From: Trueperaceae bacterium
GTDB lineage: Bacteria; Deinococcota; Deinococci; Deinococcales; Trueperaceae
DNA: 34,040 bases
Assembly (NCBI GenBank): GCA_019454765.1
Contig: JACFNR010000006.1
Location: 15,771-49,810, forward strand
Direction: 5' to 3'
The notes beneath the pieces are model-generated. The model did no database searches. It was given only the letters and a program-made list of their open reading frames with translations, and had not been told where the DNA came from. Positions 8,079 to 15,183 of this stretch are shown here, piece after piece. Position numbers and translations under genes: made by a program. How positions within the stretch are numbered: the first letter of the stretch is position 1; every line of letters starts with the position of its first letter.

Positions 8079-8213
8079 CCCGAGCGTTGCGCCGCTGACG
8101 CGCCGAGCCGGCGGCCGCCTAGGCGGCGCCCCGCTTAGGTGTGTGTTGCCAACGCCCGCGCGCTCTTGGTAAGCTTCCCTTCGCTCCCGGCGCCAAGGCG
8201 CCAGGACGCGCGT

Positions 8214-8288
8214 TCGGCGGTAGCTCAGCGGCAGAGCGATCGGCTGTTAACCGATTGGTCGTAGGTTCAAATCCTACCCGCCGAGCCA
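8214..8288 (+). tRNA. tRNA-Asn (anticodon GTT)
   Basis: A complete 75-nt cloverleaf with encoded CCA. Acceptor TCGGCGG pairs with CCGCCGA (U1-A72 is usual for tRNA-Asn); discriminator is G. D-stem GCTC/GAGC, anticodon stem ATCGG/CCGAT with loop CTGTTAA giving anticodon GTT, and T-arm GTAGG-TTCAAAT-CCTAC. Two stem-loops follow directly. Confidence 0.98.
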
Positions 8289-8297
8289 GATGACTTG

Positions 8298-8313
8298 GCC
8301 CGTGAGAACGGGC
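8298..8313 (+). terminator. Stem-loop just after tRNA-Asn
   Basis: GCCCGT-GAGA-ACGGGC, a 6-bp stem capped by a GNRA tetraloop, begins 10 nt after the tRNA CCA. It may stop transcription or mark 3' processing. No T-run follows. Confidence 0.4.
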
Positions 8314-8319
8314 AATTGC

Positions 8320-8350
8320 ATGGGCGGGTCGCTTCCGGCGGCCCGCCCAT
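8320..8350. terminator. Strong stem-loop between tRNA-Asn and the convergent small gene
   Basis: ATGGGCGGG (8320-8328) pairs with CCCGCCCAT (8342-8350), with further partial pairing inside. It lies between the tRNA and the minus-strand gene ending at 8451, so it could be a bidirectional terminator. No T-tract is seen. Confidence 0.4.
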
Positions 8351-8450
8351 CACCATGGTCGTCCAGCTTCCACCGCTCGTGGCCGGTCGGCGTCCCGTGA
8401 GGCCGGCCCGGAACCGGCAAGCGGTGGGCGGGATCGGCCAGGCGACGCCC

Positions 8451-8735
8451 TCAGGCGCTCTGGCGCTTGCGCGCCGCTCCCAGCGGGTTCGAGACGGCGT
8501 GGCGCGCCGCGGCCCAGGCGCGCTTGAGCTCGAGCTCGTGTGGGTCCAGCGTGGCCTCGCTCGCCTCCGCGAAGCGGGCCACCTCGTCGCTCTTGGCGTT
8601 CAGGACGGTGTTGAGCACCGCGTGGAGGGACGCGCGGACGGCCAGGCCCTCGCGCAGCATGTCCTGCAGTTCCAGCACGCGGTTGACGAGGTCGTCCTGG
8701 CTCATCGCTTCGAGTTCGGCGCGGGTGCGCTGCAT
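8451..8735 (-). CDS. Small conserved-looking helical protein, unknown function
   Basis: A 94-residue protein that I do not recognise. It is predicted almost wholly helical: MQRTRAELEAMSQDDLVNRV, a Leu-rich amphipathic stretch (LELQDMLREGLAVRASLHAVL), then acidic and basic helices, and a short basic Pro/Gly tail. No membrane segment, signal peptide or metal site is seen. Coding use is supported by strong third-position GC and by a TAGGAT box exactly 6 bases before its ATG. It is transcribed alone, towards tRNA-Asn and divergently from the amidase gene. Confidence 0.65.
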   Translation of the reverse strand: MQRTRAELEAMSQDDLVNRVLELQDMLREGLAVRASLHAVLNTVLNAKSDEVARFAEASEATLDPHELELKRAWAAARHAVSNPLGAARKRQSA

Positions 8736-8741
8736 GGCCGC

Positions 8742-8747
8742 ATCCTA
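8742..8747 (-). promoter_or_regulatory. Leaderless-type -10 box TAGGAT for the 94-residue protein gene
   Basis: TAGGAT, 6 bases, ATG at 8735 on the minus strand, with no Shine-Dalgarno sequence. Confidence 0.6.
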
Positions 8748-8819
8748 CCGCGGGTGGCCGGCGCTCACGGGACCCGCCGGTCGCCGCGCGAAGGGGGGCG
8801 GCGCCTCGGACCCTCGCGG

Positions 8820-8825
8820 TAGCAT
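8820..8825 (+). promoter_or_regulatory. Leaderless-type -10 box TAGCAT for the amidase gene
   Basis: TAGCAT, then GCCGC, then ATG at 8831, a 5-base spacing. There is no ribosome-binding site. Confidence 0.6.
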
Positions 8826-8830
8826 GCCGC

Positions 8831-10183
8831 ATGTCCGAACAGCTGACGTCGCTCACGCTCACCGACCTGGCGAGGCGTTACAGGGACGGTTCACTGGATC
8901 CCGTGACGGTCACCGAGGCGTACCTGGCCGCCATCGAGGCCCACCCGGAGGGCCGGGCGGTCTACCGGGTGGTGACGGCGCAGCGCGCCCTGAGGCAGGC
9001 GCGGGCCGCCAAGCGCCGCTTCGAGGACGGCGTGGGCGGCGGGCCGCTACTGGGCGTGCCGATCGCCATCAAGGACCTGCTAGGCACGGCCGGTGACGTC
9101 ACGGCGGCCGGGTCGAGGGTCATGGCGGAGCGCGCGCCGGAGGCGGAGGACGCGCCCGTCGCGGCGCGGTTGGACGCCGCGGGGGCGGTCTTCCTCGGCA
9201 AGACGAACATGACGGAGCTGGCGTACTCGGGAATCGGCATCAACCCCCACTTCGGGACCCCCGGTTGCGCGCTCGACCCGCGCCGCATCCCTGGCGGGTC
9301 GTCCTCGGGCTCCGGGGTGGCCGTCGCGGCGCGGCTGGCGGCCGCCGCTGTCGGCTCCGACACGGGCGGCAGCGTGCGCATCCCGGCGGCCGTCAACGGC
9401 ATCGTGGGGTTGAAGGTCACCGACTCCCGGCTACCCACGGACGGCTGCATGGCCTTGTCGACCACCCTCGACACGTTGGGACCCATGGCGCGCACGGCGG
9501 CGGACGCGTGGTCGCTGTTCCTCGCCATGGCCGCCGAGCCCCCCGCCGCCCTGCGGCCCGTGCGGGAGCGACTCACGTTCCTGGCCCCCACCACGCTGTT
9601 CCAAGACGACCTCGACGCGGCCACCGCCGCGGGCTTCGAGGCGGGGCTCGTGCGGCTCGAGGCGCTTGGCCACGAGGTGCGGCGCGCGCCGCTGCCGCTG
9701 CTGCTCGAGGCGCCCGCGGCGTACGCGCGCTTCGGGTCGTTCGCCAGCCACGAGGTGTGGGCCCTATACCAGGAGGAGTTCGAGGCGCGCCCCGGCGACT
9801 TCGACCCGCGGGTGCTTCAGCGCGTGGTGAGGTTCAAGGGCCGCCCCTCGGCGGATTACATCAGGCTCCGTCGCGCCCGCGCCGAGTTCCAGCGGGGCTT
9901 CTGGTCGGAACTGGCGGGGGTGGACGCGCTGGTGGCGCCCACCATCCCGCACGTGGCGCCCCTCACCAGCAGCATCGCCACGGACGACGAGGCGTACCAC
10001 CGCGAGAACGACCGCATCCTGAGGAACACCGCGCCGGTCAACTTCCTCGGGAGCCCCGCCGTCAGCGTGCCCTGCGCCACGACGGGCGCCGGCCTGTCGA
10101 TCGGCCTGATGGTGGTGGTGCGGCCCTACGAGGAGGAACTGGCCCTGGGGGTGGCGCAGCAGGTGCAGGCGGCGGCCGCCTAG
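8831..10183 (+). CDS. Amidase (amidase-signature family)
   Basis: A 450-residue amidase-signature hydrolase that cleaves C-N amide bonds; the substrate cannot be read from the sequence. The Ser-cisSer-Lys triad is complete: Lys81 in GVPIAIKDLLG, cis-Ser157 in PGGSSSGSGVA, and nucleophile Ser181 in GSDTGGSVRIPAAVNG, with the family's 24-residue spacing between the two serines. GKTNMTELAYSG is also typical. The length matches free-standing amidases. It is related to GatA of the tRNA amidotransferase, but no gatB or gatC is adjacent and the C-terminal half looks like a general amidase. The MaoC-type gene converges on it, stops 37 bases apart. Confidence 0.92.
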   Translation: MSEQLTSLTLTDLARRYRDGSLDPVTVTEAYLAAIEAHPEGRAVYRVVTAQRALRQARAAKRRFEDGVGGGPLLGVPIAIKDLLGTAGDVTAAGSRVMAERAPEAEDAPVAARLDAAGAVFLGKTNMTELAYSGIGINPHFGTPGCALDPRRIPGGSSSGSGVAVAARLAAAAVGSDTGGSVRIPAAVNGIVGLKVTDSRLPTDGCMALSTTLDTLGPMARTAADAWSLFLAMAAEPPAALRPVRERLTFLAPTTLFQDDLDAATAAGFEAGLVRLEALGHEVRRAPLPLLLEAPAAYARFGSFASHEVWALYQEEFEARPGDFDPRVLQRVVRFKGRPSADYIRLRRARAEFQRGFWSELAGVDALVAPTIPHVAPLTSSIATDDEAYHRENDRILRNTAPVNFLGSPAVSVPCATTGAGLSIGLMVVVRPYEEELALGVAQQVQAAAA

Positions 10184-10220
10184 GGCGCCGTCACGGCTCG
10201 GTTCGGTCGCGCCCGCGTGC

Positions 10221-10676
10221 CTAGGCGACGAGCAGGTAGAGCACGTCGGCGACCAGCGCAGGCGTGGCGGCCCCCTCGGCCTCCACTCGGCACGTAAGGG
10301 TGGCCAACCACCGGCCCTCGCCCTTGGGTTCGAGCTTGGCGAGGACGGCCGTGGCGCGGACCTTGGAGCCGACGCGCACGGGCGCGGGGAAGCGCAGCCT
10401 ATCGATGCCGTAGTTCACGACCAGGCTGAGGCCGGTGGGGAAGAAGCCGACCTCCGCCACCATGTGAACCAGTAGCGACAGCGTGAGGTAGCCGTGCGCC
10501 ACGGTGCCGCCGAAGGGGCCGGCCGCGGCGCGAACGGGGTCCACGTGGATCCATTGGTGGTCCAGGGTGGCGTCGGCGAAGGCGTCGATCCGGTGCTGGT
10601 CGACGGTGACGTAGGGCGAAGGGCCGAAGGTGCTGCCCACGAGGCCCTCTAGCTCTTGGATGGAAGACGGTGCCAT
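10221..10676 (-). CDS. MaoC-type hot-dog dehydratase (enoyl-CoA hydratase-like)
   Basis: A 151-residue single hot-dog protein of the MaoC/(R)-specific enoyl-CoA hydratase group. The hydratase motif appears as FADATLDHQWIHVDP (Asp and His catalytic) followed by FGGTVAHGYLTLSLL. YGIDRLRFPAPVRVGSKVRA is the following family strand. The probable reaction is reversible hydration of an enoyl-CoA in fatty-acid or polyhydroxyalkanoate metabolism; the true substrate is unknown. The ATG at 10676 is preceded by AAGGA. It lies 76 bases downstream of the VUT-family gene on the same strand, with an extended -10 promoter in the gap. Confidence 0.9.
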   Translation of the reverse strand: MAPSSIQELEGLVGSTFGPSPYVTVDQHRIDAFADATLDHQWIHVDPVRAAAGPFGGTVAHGYLTLSLLVHMVAEVGFFPTGLSLVVNYGIDRLRFPAPVRVGSKVRATAVLAKLEPKGEGRWLATLTCRVEAEGAATPALVADVLYLLVA

Positions 10677-10728
10677 CTGGGTCCTTCCCGCCCTGGCGCG
10701 GTGGCCGGCGCTACGGGGTGTGCCGGCG

Positions 10729-10734
10729 AGCCTA
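10729..10734 (-). promoter_or_regulatory. Extended -10 promoter for the MaoC-type gene
   Basis: The minus strand reads TGC-TAGGCT, an extended -10 element about 52 bases before the start codon, between the VUT gene and the MaoC gene. Confidence 0.4.
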
Positions 10735-10752
10735 GCACGCCCCGGGTTGCCC

Positions 10753-11679
10753 TCAGGACTCCTCGGCGGCTCGTCCCGGCAAGAGGCCGCGCAGTAGGGC
10801 GATCATGCCCAGGGCGGCGGCGAGGCCGCTGGCGTACTTCACCAGGAGGTCGGTGACTATCACCTGCACGAGCCAGGCGGGCGTTGCGAACGGTTCGCCC
10901 CAGAACGCCAACAGGGTGAAGAGCAGGGTGTCGAGCGGCGCGCTCACGGCGTTGGAGGCGGCCACGCGGGTGAGCCACCGGCGGCGCAGCAGGCGCTGGT
11001 ACACCTCCGTGTCGGCGGTCTCGGAGACGACGATGGTGAGGAACGACACGGCGACGTACCGCAGCGGCGTGCCGAGGGCCGCGGCCAGCGCGACGTTGGC
11101 GGTGGCGGCGGCGAGGATCATCAGGTAAACGGCCCGGCGCCCGTGGCGGTGCGCACGGTCGCGCTGCGTGAAGGTGAGTCCGAAGAAGAGCGTCCCGACG
11201 TTCACCAGGAAGAACCCGCCGAGGGGCAGGAACGAGTCGAGCGTGAAGTTGGCGAGGAGGGTGGCGGCCGTGTAGGTGGTGGCCGCGGCGAGGAGGCTGC
11301 GGCGGCGGTTGGCTCCCTCGCCCTCGCCGAGCCGCGCGAGGAGAGCCAGGGCGACCGCCAGGCCGACGGGAGCGAGCACGTACTCCCACCGCCCCATGCC
11401 TGCGGCGGCCAAGCCCAGCGCCGCGGCGGCCGCGATGGCGAGCAGCCGGCGAGTCGCGGTGGCGGCCCGGCCGGGGGTGGCCACAGAGCGCAGGTCGGTG
11501 GCGGCGCCGACGAAGAGGAGGCCGTAGAGGCAGATGGCGAGGAGCGGCAGTCGCGCCGTGGGGGTCGGTCCGAAGGTGGAGAACCACGCCAGCGCCGTCG
11601 GCCCGCCGCCCAGCGCGAGCCCCATCAGGGTCCCGGCCAGGGTGGGGCGGTTGGGCGGGGCGGCTCGCGGTTCGCTCAT
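10753..11679 (-). CDS. VUT-family (DUF165/YhhQ-like) membrane transporter
   Basis: A 308-residue polytopic membrane protein with about 8-9 hydrophobic segments. The C-terminal half carries the VUT signature: a conserved SETADTEVYQRLLRRRW block, then ASNAVSAPLDTLLFTLLAF and a final helix pair. Characterised relatives (YhhQ/QueT-like) import queuosine precursors; others are called vitamin uptake transporters. This protein is longer than YhhQ because of extra N-terminal helices, so its substrate is uncertain. A tgt gene, which uses such precursors, is in the same window but about 10 kb away. No ribosome-binding site is obvious; a TAGAGT box lies about 37 bases before the ATG. Confidence 0.75.
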   Translation of the reverse strand: MSEPRAAPPNRPTLAGTLMGLALGGGPTALAWFSTFGPTPTARLPLLAICLYGLLFVGAATDLRSVATPGRAATATRRLLAIAAAAALGLAAAGMGRWEYVLAPVGLAVALALLARLGEGEGANRRRSLLAAATTYTAATLLANFTLDSFLPLGGFFLVNVGTLFFGLTFTQRDRAHRHGRRAVYLMILAAATANVALAAALGTPLRYVAVSFLTIVVSETADTEVYQRLLRRRWLTRVAASNAVSAPLDTLLFTLLAFWGEPFATPAWLVQVIVTDLLVKYASGLAAALGMIALLRGLLPGRAAEES

Positions 11680-11715
11680 GGGGCGGGGCGGCCGGGGGAC
11701 TGTGCCGCGGCGTCC

Positions 11716-11721
11716 ACTCTA
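11716..11721 (-). promoter_or_regulatory. Candidate -10 box TAGAGT for the VUT-family gene
   Basis: TAGAGT on the minus strand would start transcription about 30 nt before the ATG at 11679, divergent from the thioesterase promoter. Confidence 0.35.
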
Positions 11722-11761
11722 CAACCCGCCCGCGCCTAGCCGCCGGGGCGGCCCTGGGGCG

Positions 11762-11767
11762 TATGGT
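11762..11767 (+). promoter_or_regulatory. Leaderless-type -10 box TATGGT for the PaaI-type gene
   Basis: TATGGT, GCGGC, then ATG at 11773, a 5-base spacing with no ribosome-binding site. Confidence 0.6.
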
Positions 11768-11772
11768 GCGGC

Positions 11773-12231
11773 ATGGACGGTGACGACCACGACGAGCGCC
11801 GGCCGGCTCACGCCGGAGCTGGCGCGCAGGCGCAGGAGACGGGCCGGCGGGAGCCCGTCACCCTGTTGACGACCCTGGGCATCGAGCTCGAGACGGTGGG
11901 GCCCGACCTGGTGGTGGCGACCATGCCCGTCACCCCCGCTCACCATCAGCCGCACGGCATCCTCCACGGCGGGGCCTCGGTGGCGTTGGCGGAGACCGTC
12001 GCGTCGATCGGCGCGAGCGCCGCGTTGGCGCGGGCCGATCAGCGGGTGGTGGGCCTGGAGATCAACGCCAACCACCTGCGGGTCGTGACGAGCGGCACCG
12101 TCACGGCCACCGCCACGCCGGTACACAAGGGGCGCAGCACCCAGGTGTGGGCCGTCGAGATCCGCGACGACGCCGGCCGCCTCGTGTGCGTGTCGCGTTG
12201 CACGTTGGCCGTCCTCGCCGCGCACGGTTGA
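11773..12231 (+). CDS. PaaI-type hot-dog acyl-CoA thioesterase
   Basis: A 152-residue protein of the PaaI/YdiI/MenI-like hot-dog thioesterase group. After a variable, charged 30-residue N-terminus come [19 protein letters not shown] and [20 protein letters not shown]. The HGGxxxxLAE block is the active-site helix, with Glu acting as base. The central helix continues to [12 protein letters not shown], and the end is [10 protein letters not shown]. It likely hydrolyses a CoA thioester, possibly DHNA-CoA or phenylacetyl-CoA intermediates; no pathway neighbours decide this. It converges on tRNA-Pro, and the predicted mRNA is leaderless. Confidence 0.88.
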   Translation: MDGDDHDERRPAHAGAGAQAQETGRREPVTLLTTLGIELETVGPDLVVATMPVTPAHHQPHGILHGGASVALAETVASIGASAALARADQRVVGLEINANHLRVVTSGTVTATATPVHKGRSTQVWAVEIRDDAGRLVCVSRCTLAVLAAHG

Positions 12232-12296
12232 ACCGGAAGGTAGTGAGGCGGGTTGGTAGTGAGAATGGGCGGGACCCCGCGAAGGGCCCCGCCGGC

Positions 12297-12373
<77 letters not shown>

Positions 12374-12410
12374 ACGCAACTTGTGAGTCTACCGAGGTGC
12401 CGGGCGGCGG

Positions 12411-12620
12411 TCAAGCGCCGTCGCGGCAGCGGACGCACGCGAGTGCGGCTCCCAGGCGCGACAGCCTGCCCGCCTCCGTGAGCACCCACGCGCGCGTCAC
12501 GAGCGGCGGGTCGTGCCGCACGTGCTGGGAGTGACCGCACTCGAGCATGGCCACCCACTGCCCCTCCTCGTCGCGCGCGAAACCCACGATGCGGCGCCTG
12601 GGAGCCGCGTCAGTCGTCAC
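12411..12620 (-). CDS. DUF3565 family small protein
   Basis: A 69-residue protein matching DUF3565. It has RRIVGFARDEEGQWVAMLEC, then GHSQHVRHDPPLVTRAWVLT and a C-terminal ACVRC. The Cys/His residues (ECGH, QHVRH, CVRC) suggest a small zinc-binding fold; no function is established. The GTG start at 12620 lies inside the end of recX (11-base overlap), so translation is probably coupled. It is the last gene of the minus-strand 3D-domain protein - permease - recX chain. Confidence 0.82.
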   Translation of the reverse strand: MTTDAAPRRRIVGFARDEEGQWVAMLECGHSQHVRHDPPLVTRAWVLTEAGRLSRLGAALACVRCRDGA

Positions 12621-13131
12621 CCGCGAACCACCCCACGTCCTCCAGGGCTCCCTGGGCCGCGTCCACCGTGAAGCCCCGCCTGGCGAGGAACGCGAACGCC
12701 TTGGCGCGGGCGCGGAGCAGCTCCGGGCCCACGGCCGTGCCGGCCGCGGGGCGGTAACGCCACTCGTTCTTCCGTAGCAGCGCGGCGGCCGCGGCGCGCT
12801 GCGCGTCCGGGGTGAGGTCGCTCAGTTGCGCGTCTATGAGCGCCCGCGGCACGCCCTTGCGCGCCAGCTCGCGCCCGAGGCCGAGCCGCCCGCGCGCCGT
12901 GGCGCGCGAGTCGACGTACATGGCCGCGTAGGCCGCGTCGTCCACGAGTCGCAACTCGACCAACCGGTCGATGAGCTCGCGCGCCTGGCCCTCGGGCACC
13001 CCCCGGCGGCGCAGCTTCTCGGCGAGCTCGGCTGTCGTGTACATGCGCCGCGCCAGTATCGTCAGCAGGTAGTCCCAGGCGCGCTCGGGGCTCGGCGGTC
13101 CGTCGGCGCGCTCCCTTGGCGGTCCGGCCAT
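12610..13131 (-). CDS. recX: Regulatory protein RecX
   Basis: RecX modulates RecA filaments. The 173-residue product shows its three-helix repeats: WDYLLTILARRMYTTAELAE with KLRRRGVPEG, IDRLVELRLVDDAAYAAMYV, RELARKGVPRALIDAQL, and AKAFAFLARRGFTVDAAQGAL. The length fits the family. The ATG at 13131 shares one base with the TGA of the permease gene (TGATG), so the start is firm. No recA lies in this window; RecX here is linked to a lipoprotein-release permease instead, an uncommon pairing. Confidence 0.92.
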   Translation of the reverse strand: MAGPPRERADGPPSPERAWDYLLTILARRMYTTAELAEKLRRRGVPEGQARELIDRLVELRLVDDAAYAAMYVDSRATARGRLGLGRELARKGVPRALIDAQLSDLTPDAQRAAAAALLRKNEWRYRPAAGTAVGPELLRARAKAFAFLARRGFTVDAAQGALEDVGWFAGDD

Positions 13132-14312
13132 CAGCGCAGCACGGCCACGGGGTCGAGGCGGGCGGCGCGCCGCGCCGGCAGCAGGCCGGCGATCACGCTG
13201 GTGGCCAACGTGACGCCGCAGACCCACGTCACGTCCCACGGCTGCAACTGCACCGGCAGTTGCGTGATGAAGTAGAGGTCCCCCGGTAGCGGGTAAGGCT
13301 GGAACCGGAAGTAGGCGGCCACGCCGAGGCCGAGGAGGGCGCCGAGCAGCGTGCCTGCGCCACCCAGCAGGAAGCCCTGCAGCGTGAACGTAGCCAACAC
13401 CTGGCCCTCGGACGCCCCCAGGGCGCGCAGGATGGCGATGTCCTCGGTCTTCTCGTTGACGGTGAGCACGAGCACGTTGGTGATGCCGAAGGCCGCGACG
13501 ATCACGATGAGGAAGACGACAACGCCGATGACGGCCTTCTGCAGCCGCAGCTGCGAGATGAGACTGGCGAAGAGGCCCTCCCAGCTCAAGGGGCGAAGAG
13601 AGTACTTGCCGGCCAGGTGGAGCCCGACGGCGTGTGCCGTCGTCGGTTCCGCCAGCCGCAGGTGGTAACCAGTGACGCGCCCCTCCTCGCCCAGGTAGGC
13701 CTGCAGGTTGGCGAGGGACATGTAAGAAGTCACCGAGTCGATGAGCTCGTTGCCGACGCGGAAGGTGCCCGCCACCTCGAACTGCGCCGTGGCGCCCGAG
13801 ATGTCGCGCACCATCACGGTGTCGCCGACGACCACTCCGAGCGACAGCGCCAGCGTCGAGCCAAGCACGATCCCGCCGGCCGTGTCGAGAGCGCCGGCTT
13901 GCGCTGCCAGGACCGGCAGGTCGAGCACGGCCGTCTCCAGCGCCGTGTCGATGCCGACGATCTGGGTGAAGCCCTGCCGGGCGCTCACCCCCAGCGCCTG
14001 GCTGGCGCGCCGCGCGATGAGGGCTTGGCCGGATAGGAACGGCGCCACCGCCGTGACGCCAGGTTCGGCCCCGAGGGTCGCCAGCAGCTCGGGGTCCTCC
14101 GGCAGCGTCTCGCCCGGCATGAAGCTCTGGAGGCTGAGCATCGGGGTGGCGCGCAGGGTGCTCGTGATGAGCTCGTCGATGAAGCCGTTGGTGAGTGACA
14201 ACGCCACGATGAGAACGGCCACGCCGACCGCCACGCCGGTGACCGTGAGCACCGACTGCAGCCCGCGGCGCCGCACGTGACGCCAGGCTAGGTAGGGAAC
14301 GAGCGCCCGCAC
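13131..14312 (-). CDS. LolC/LolE-like ABC transporter permease (FtsX/MacB superfamily)
   Basis: A 393-residue inner-membrane permease. An N-terminal helix (LQSVLTVTGVAVGVAVLIVA) is followed by a large extracytoplasmic domain, about residues 45-250. Three C-terminal helices contain the FtsX core NEKTEDIAILRALGASEGQV, which contacts the ATPase, and PLPGDLYFITQLPVQL, typical of LolC/LolE. It ends in LLPARRAARLDPVAVLR. Its likely role is extraction of lipoproteins from the inner membrane or a related export task. The ATPase partner is not in the window. The GTG at 14312 sits 9 bases after the preceding gene and 6 bases after a TAAGCT box, so it may have its own leaderless transcript inside the operon. 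Confidence 0.9.
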   Translation of the reverse strand: MRALVPYLAWRHVRRRGLQSVLTVTGVAVGVAVLIVALSLTNGFIDELITSTLRATPMLSLQSFMPGETLPEDPELLATLGAEPGVTAVAPFLSGQALIARRASQALGVSARQGFTQIVGIDTALETAVLDLPVLAAQAGALDTAGGIVLGSTLALSLGVVVGDTVMVRDISGATAQFEVAGTFRVGNELIDSVTSYMSLANLQAYLGEEGRVTGYHLRLAEPTTAHAVGLHLAGKYSLRPLSWEGLFASLISQLRLQKAVIGVVVFLIVIVAAFGITNVLVLTVNEKTEDIAILRALGASEGQVLATFTLQGFLLGGAGTLLGALLGLGVAAYFRFQPYPLPGDLYFITQLPVQLQPWDVTWVCGVTLATSVIAGLLPARRAARLDPVAVLR

Positions 14313-14318
14313 GCGGCG

Positions 14319-14324
14319 AGCTTA
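14319..14324 (-). promoter_or_regulatory. Leaderless-type -10 box TAAGCT overlapping the upstream stop codon
   Basis: The TAA stop of the 3D-domain gene is the first half of TAAGCT. Six bases later comes the GTG of the permease gene: an internal promoter built into a stop codon. Confidence 0.45.
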
Positions 14325-14957
14325 GCGCGCGGCCAGCAGGATGGGCGCCGCCTCGAAACCGGAGGCGAGCGCGGGGAGCAGCTCGGGGCCGTGGCGGCCG
14401 TAACGGACGAGCTCCACCTCGACCTTGCGCACGCCCCAGGTCACCGCCTGCGAGTACGACTCGAACCAGACGTCCACCTGCTGCGACTTGCGGGAGTGCA
14501 TGGTGTCCTCGACGATGAAGAGTTGGTCGTCGAGCAGGGCCTGGAACGCGCCGACGCCGCGGCCGGTGTGGTAGTTGCCGAGGTCCCGGAGCCGGACGAG
14601 CGAACCGTACGGCAGGTCGGAGCCGAGCAGGTCGCGGCTCACGGCCATGATCCCGAAACGGGTCCGCACGCCCGTGGCGGTGATGAACGGCGTGGCGTCG
14701 GTCTGACTCGCGTGGGAGTTGTAGCCAGTGGCCCGCAACACGAAGACCGGGTTGGCGGTCGGGCCTTGCACTGGGGGCGTGGCGGGAGAGCTGCCGCGCA
14801 TGGCGAGGACTTCGGCGCGCGGTTCGATGCTGAGTTCGACGGGCGTTGGCGCCCCGGTGGGTTCGACCTCGTCGACGCGCGGCGCGCTGAAGGCCGTGAT
14901 GAGAGCGGAGATCACCAGCCCGAGGGCGATGAGCTTGCCGCTGATGTGCAGAGCCAT
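14322..14957 (-). CDS. Exported 3D-domain (double-psi barrel) protein, cell-wall associated
   Basis: A 211-residue protein with an N-terminal membrane anchor or signal (SGKLIALGLVISALITAFSA), a Pro/Glu linker, then a 3D domain. The domain includes VLRATGYNSHASQTD, FGIMAVSRDLLGSDLPYGS, VEDTMHSRKSQQVDVWF and VRKVEVELVRYG. The DTM...VD acidic residues are those that name the 3D family (MltA/YabE-type barrel), usually peptidoglycan-cleaving or stationary-phase surface proteins. The ATG at 14957 follows GGGAGGTG with 4-base spacing. It is divergent from the glycosyltransferase/lytic transglycosylase fusion and heads the permease-recX chain. Confidence 0.85.
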   Translation of the reverse strand: MALHISGKLIALGLVISALITAFSAPRVDEVEPTGAPTPVELSIEPRAEVLAMRGSSPATPPVQGPTANPVFVLRATGYNSHASQTDATPFITATGVRTRFGIMAVSRDLLGSDLPYGSLVRLRDLGNYHTGRGVGAFQALLDDQLFIVEDTMHSRKSQQVDVWFESYSQAVTWGVRKVEVELVRYGRHGPELLPALASGFEAAPILLAAR

Positions 14958-14977
14958 CTGCACCTCCCAGTCGCGGC

Positions 14978-14983
14978 ATCTTA
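14978..14983 (-). promoter_or_regulatory. Extended -10 promoter of the 3D-domain gene
   Basis: Minus strand TGC-TAAGAT, about 14 nt of leader, then GGGAGGTG and ATG at 14957. This gene thus uses a conventional leader, unlike many neighbours. Confidence 0.5.
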
Positions 14984-15127
14984 GCAGACGAAGTGTGAGA
15001 GTTCGCACATGTTGAGCACGGTGAAGGTGAACGCCCCTTAACCGGCCCGTCGCGCCCGCAGCGCCCGCGGGTGTCGGCCGGAGGCGCCGGTCGAGGTCCC
15101 CGCCCCGGTAACGTTGCTGGACGAAGG

Positions 15128-15149
15128 CTGACAGAAACTCGTCAGTTTT
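15128..15149 (+). promoter_or_regulatory. Small inverted repeat with T-run upstream of the glycosyltransferase fusion
   Basis: CTGAC-N8-GTCAG-TTTT in a locally A/T-rich patch (15128-15170) between two divergent genes. It is more plausibly an operator or promoter element than a terminator, since no gene reads into it. Confidence 0.3.
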
Positions 15150-15183
15150 CGCGTGATATAGCAAGACCGAGGAACCGATCCCC

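Noticed and set aside
8831-10183. GatA of the Asp-tRNA(Asn)/Glu-tRNA(Gln) amidotransferase, tempting because tRNA-Asn is nearby
   Set aside because: No gatB or gatC is adjacent and the C-terminal half looks like a general amidase; the tRNA's position is probably chance.
15128-15149. Intrinsic terminator CTGAC-N8-GTCAG-TTTT
   Set aside because: The stem is only 5 bp and no gene is transcribed into it on this strand; listed instead as a possible operator.
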